Origin: Natronohydrobacter sp. | GTDB lineage: Bacteria; Pseudomonadota; Alphaproteobacteria; Rhodobacterales; Rhodobacteraceae | DNA length: 8,145 nt | Direction of reading: 5' to 3' | Assembly: GCA_007117255.1 (NCBI GenBank) | Contig: SKGU01000036.1 | Location: 1 to 8,145 of the forward strand | Shown here: piece by piece, positions 5,979-8,145 of the stretch | How positions within the stretch are numbered: the stretch's first letter is position 1 | How the letters are laid out: each line of letters starts with the position of its first letter | Notes under the pieces: model-generated | The model's input: only the letters and a program-made list of their open reading frames with translations | Databases searched by the model: none | Told to the model about the DNA's origin: nothing | Program-made: the position numbers and the translations under genes

Positions 5979-7709
5979 TCACACCCCTTTCGCAAATTCG
6001 GCGCGCGCTTCGGCCTTGAGGTCTTTGCGCAGGATTTTCCCGATGGGGGATTTCGGCAATTCGTCACGGATCATGACCGACTTTGGCACTTTATAAGCCG
6101 CCAGATGCTTGCGACAATGCGCGATCACATCCTCTTTCGTTACAACATCAGCAACATCGGGATTCTGCACAACATAGGCGCGCACCGCCTCACCCGTTCC
6201 TGCGTCCGGCACCCCGATCACAGCCGCTTCCAAAACCGCGTCCAGCTTGGAAAGACAATCTTCGACCTCGTTGGGGTAAACATTGAAGCCCGACACCAGA
6301 ACCATGTCTTTCTTGCGGTCCACAATGCGCAGGAAGCCGTCATTATCCATCACCGCCACATCGCCCGTGAAGACCCAGCCATTCTGCAAAGTCTTTTCCG
6401 TCTCATCGGGGCGATTCCAGTAGCCGCGCATGACTTGCGGCCCCTTGACGATCAATTCGCCCGGCGCGCCCGGCGCGACAGGTTCAGCCTGATCATCGAC
6501 CAGCGCGATATCTGTGCCGGGCACAGGCACGCCGATCGACCCCACGCGCACGGCCTGATCCAACGGATTGAAGCTGACGAGTGGCGAGGTTTCGGTCAGC
6601 CCGTAGCCCTCGGCAACACGGGTGCCGGTGATTGTCTGCCAACGCGCCGCCACCGCTTCATGCAGCGCCGTACCGCCCGCGATGGCGGCTTTCAGCGTCT
6701 TGGGCGGATAGGCGGCGAACCATTCTTCATTCATCAGCCCGTTAAACAGCGTGTTCACGCCTGTAATCCATGTGACCGGATAATTTTCCAGCGCGCGCTG
6801 GATATTCTGCACCGGGCGCGGTGACGGCACCAATATATTGCGCGCCCCCAGATCGAAAAAGGTCATCAGGTTCGCGGTGAACGCAAAGATATGATACAGT
6901 GGCAATGCGGTCAGGACGCAATCCTGCCCCGTCATGTGACGCCCGCCCATGACCTTGACCTGCTCCAAATTGGCCAGAATATTTCCATGTGTCAGCATCG
7001 CGCCCTTGGCCACGCCTGTGGTGCCGCCGGTATATTGCAGCAAGGCCAGATCGTCAGATTTCAGCTTGTCCCAATCCGTGACGGTTGCCAGACCGCGACC
7101 GATCTTCAGGGCTTCGCGGATGCGCAGCACGGGCACATTCAGCGTCGGCACGGGCGGCAGCGATTTGGTCCAGACTTTCTGTACGCCCCGGACAATCGCT
7201 TCGGGCAGGCGCGGGAAAAATTCCGGCACGCCGGCCAGCACAACATGGCGGATCATGGTCTGCGGGATCACCTCGGCCAGCTTGTCGGCAAACATATCCG
7301 AGATCACCAGAACCTCGGCGCCGCTGTCACGAAACTGGTGAATCATCTCATCGGGCGTGTACAGCGGATTGGTGTTGACCAACACGCAGCCAGCCTTGAA
7401 AGCGCCAAAGGCAGCGACCGGATAGGCCAGCCCATTGGGGAGTTGCACGGCCACACGCGCACCGGGGGTCAGCTTGCAGTGATGGCGCAGGTAGGATGCG
7501 AAAGCATCCGACATCGCACCAACCTGAGCGTAACTCAACGAGCCATTCATGCCATTGGGTACAACACAGGTGAAGGCACGGCGTTTGCCATGAGCTTTGG
7601 TTGTCGCTGCGATCAGATGCGCCAGTGACGGATATACAGCCTCTGGCAAATCATGTCCGATCTCGTCGCCATAAGCCGCCAGCCACGGGCGGGTTGCAAA
7701 TTGTGTCAC
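5979..7709 (-). CDS. fadD: Long-chain acyl-CoA synthetase (FadD-type AMP-forming ligase)
   Basis: The enzyme activates fatty acids to acyl-CoA through an acyl-AMP intermediate, feeding beta-oxidation or phospholipid synthesis at the inner membrane. The 576-residue product is a complete ANL-superfamily ligase. The P-loop YTGGTTGVAKGAMLTH is at 226-241, YGLTETSP at 369-376, and the fatty-acyl-CoA-synthetase signature starts with GWVFTGD (444-450) and reaches the hinge DRKKD (464-468). The catalytic lysine lies in PKSPIGKILRKDL (Lys558). The frame stays open to a GTG at 7761-7763, but I chose the GTG at 7707-7709: GGGAGG (7716-7721) lies six bases upstream, and the protein then begins with a FadD-like MTQFATRPW. 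The 18 extra residues are basic and not FadD-like. Substrate chain length is inferred from overall similarity; medium-chain or other carboxylates are possible. Confidence 0.93.
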   Translation of the reverse strand: MTQFATRPWLAAYGDEIGHDLPEAVYPSLAHLIAATTKAHGKRRAFTCVVPNGMNGSLSYAQVGAMSDAFASYLRHHCKLTPGARVAVQLPNGLAYPVAAFGAFKAGCVLVNTNPLYTPDEMIHQFRDSGAEVLVISDMFADKLAEVIPQTMIRHVVLAGVPEFFPRLPEAIVRGVQKVWTKSLPPVPTLNVPVLRIREALKIGRGLATVTDWDKLKSDDLALLQYTGGTTGVAKGAMLTHGNILANLEQVKVMGGRHMTGQDCVLTALPLYHIFAFTANLMTFFDLGARNILVPSPRPVQNIQRALENYPVTWITGVNTLFNGLMNEEWFAAYPPKTLKAAIAGGTALHEAVAARWQTITGTRVAEGYGLTETSPLVSFNPLDQAVRVGSIGVPVPGTDIALVDDQAEPVAPGAPGELIVKGPQVMRGYWNRPDETEKTLQNGWVFTGDVAVMDNDGFLRIVDRKKDMVLVSGFNVYPNEVEDCLSKLDAVLEAAVIGVPDAGTGEAVRAYVVQNPDVADVVTKEDVIAHCRKHLAAYKVPKSVMIRDELPKSPIGKILRKDLKAEARAEFAKGV

Positions 7710-7715
7710 GTGATA

Positions 7716-7739
7716 CCTCCCATCCCGCGCGTTTGCGGG
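7716..7739 (-). promoter_or_regulatory. fadD ribosome binding site with adjacent hairpin
   Basis: On the minus strand a hairpin with stem CCCGC/GCGGG (7735-7739 and 7724-7728, six-base loop) ends two bases before the strong Shine-Dalgarno GGGAGG (7716-7721). The ribosome binding site decides the GTG start at 7707-7709. The hairpin could affect message stability or ribosome loading, but 5-bp G/C stems are common in GC-rich DNA. Confidence 0.5.
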
Positions 7740-7765
7740 TCTCCGGCCCTTACCATTCCCCACAG

Positions 7766-7789
7766 CGTCAGATCGGACAAGTCCTGACG
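7766..7789. repeat. Interrupted dyad upstream of fadD
   Basis: CGTCA (7766-7770) pairs with TGACG (7785-7789), and inside it GGAC (7775-7778) pairs with GTCC (7781-7784) around AA, leaving GATC unpaired on one side. The dyad lies about 57-80 bases before the fadD start and 29 bases past the stop of the upstream gene. It could be a regulator operator or an RNA hairpin between genes. No T-run follows, so termination is not supported. I see no convincing promoter to anchor it. Confidence 0.35.
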
Positions 7790-7817
7790 TGGCGGGTTGA
7801 TGGGAAATAACCTTGCG

Positions 7818-8145
7818 TCACATCGCGCGCAGCGCCGCGACAACCGGCGCAACGGGGCCGCTTGGGTGATATTCCAGTCCCACTGTCGTTAATTCATGCG
7901 CATGCAGTGCCGCAAGGATGTCACGCAACTCTGGCATCCGGTCAGGCAGCGGCTCACCCCTGTCACGCGGGTGCGAGAGTTGAACATGCCCGATTTGCGG
8001 GGCCAGTCGCGTCAGCGCGTCAAACGCTGCCGCCGCACCAATGCTATTGGCGATGTGAAACCAGTCGAACATCAGTTTCAGCCGTGGATGGTCTAGACTG
8101 CCAAGGACGGCCTCCGCCTGAGCAAGGTTCGACAAATGATAGCCG
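7818..8145 (-). CDS. Hydroxypyruvate isomerase-like TIM-barrel protein, C-terminal part
   Basis: The frame is open to the window edge, so only the last 108 residues are visible and the start lies outside. A TTG at 8133-8135 could be read as a start, but the frame continues upstream with GYHLSNLAQAEAVL, which aligns with the middle of Hyi proteins. Residues such as LKLMFDWFH, IGHVQLSHPRDRGEP and VGLEYHPSG correspond to the Asp, His and final catalytic Glu strands of the xylose-isomerase-like (AP endonuclease 2) barrel. Hyi converts hydroxypyruvate and tartronate semialdehyde; related proteins act on other sugar acids. The typical aspartate-tyrosine pattern of E. coli Hyi is altered here (FDWFH), so the substrate is uncertain. 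The stop lies 108 bases before fadD, on the same strand. Confidence 0.75.
   Translation of the reverse strand, partial: GYHLSNLAQAEAVLGSLDHPRLKLMFDWFHIANSIGAAAAFDALTRLAPQIGHVQLSHPRDRGEPLPDRMPELRDILAALHAHELTTVGLEYHPSGPVAPVVAALRAM

Noticed and set aside
6891..7628. Plus-strand open frame (245 codons) opposite fadD
   Set aside because: It is antisense to a complete acyl-CoA ligase, shows no domain-like pattern and has no credible ribosome binding site.

Overview
The window looks like chromosomal housekeeping DNA from an alphaproteobacterium, most likely a Rhodobacteraceae (Roseobacter/Rhodobacter-type) member. The reasons are the GC-rich coding sequence, a tRNA promoter of the TTGCAT-17-TAGTAA kind, and the gene order hom - glpX - recJ - tRNA-Glu, which I recall as typical of that family. 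I could run no database search, so the placement rests on recognition only.

Every gene I can support lies on the minus strand, so transcription runs from high to low coordinates. At the right edge (7818-8145) is the C-terminal part of a hydroxypyruvate-isomerase-like TIM-barrel protein, cut by the window end. After a 108-base gap with a dyad and a hairpin comes a two-gene unit: a FadD-type long-chain acyl-CoA synthetase (5979-7709, GTG start) and a bile acid:sodium symporter family (BASS) membrane transporter (5076-5975). Only three bases separate the two. A perfect 13-bp inverted repeat (5037-5065) sits just past the transporter.

The second block is homoserine dehydrogenase (hom, 3671-4957), class II fructose-1,6-bisphosphatase (glpX, 2593-3558) and the single-strand-specific exonuclease RecJ (743-2512). 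They cover the threonine/methionine branch of aspartate-derived amino-acid synthesis, gluconeogenesis or the Calvin cycle, and DNA repair. Their co-orientation suggests shared transcription, but the gaps (112 and 80 bases) leave room for internal promoters.

The left end holds a 665-base non-coding stretch (78-742) and then tRNA-Glu(TTC) at 3-77, which has its own recognisable promoter.

I see no CRISPR array, transposase, phage gene, toxin-antitoxin pair or defence locus. I found no undescribed system. The points most worth checking are the 13-bp palindrome, the FadD-BASS coupling, the tandem hairpins in the recJ-tRNA gap, and two start-site corrections.
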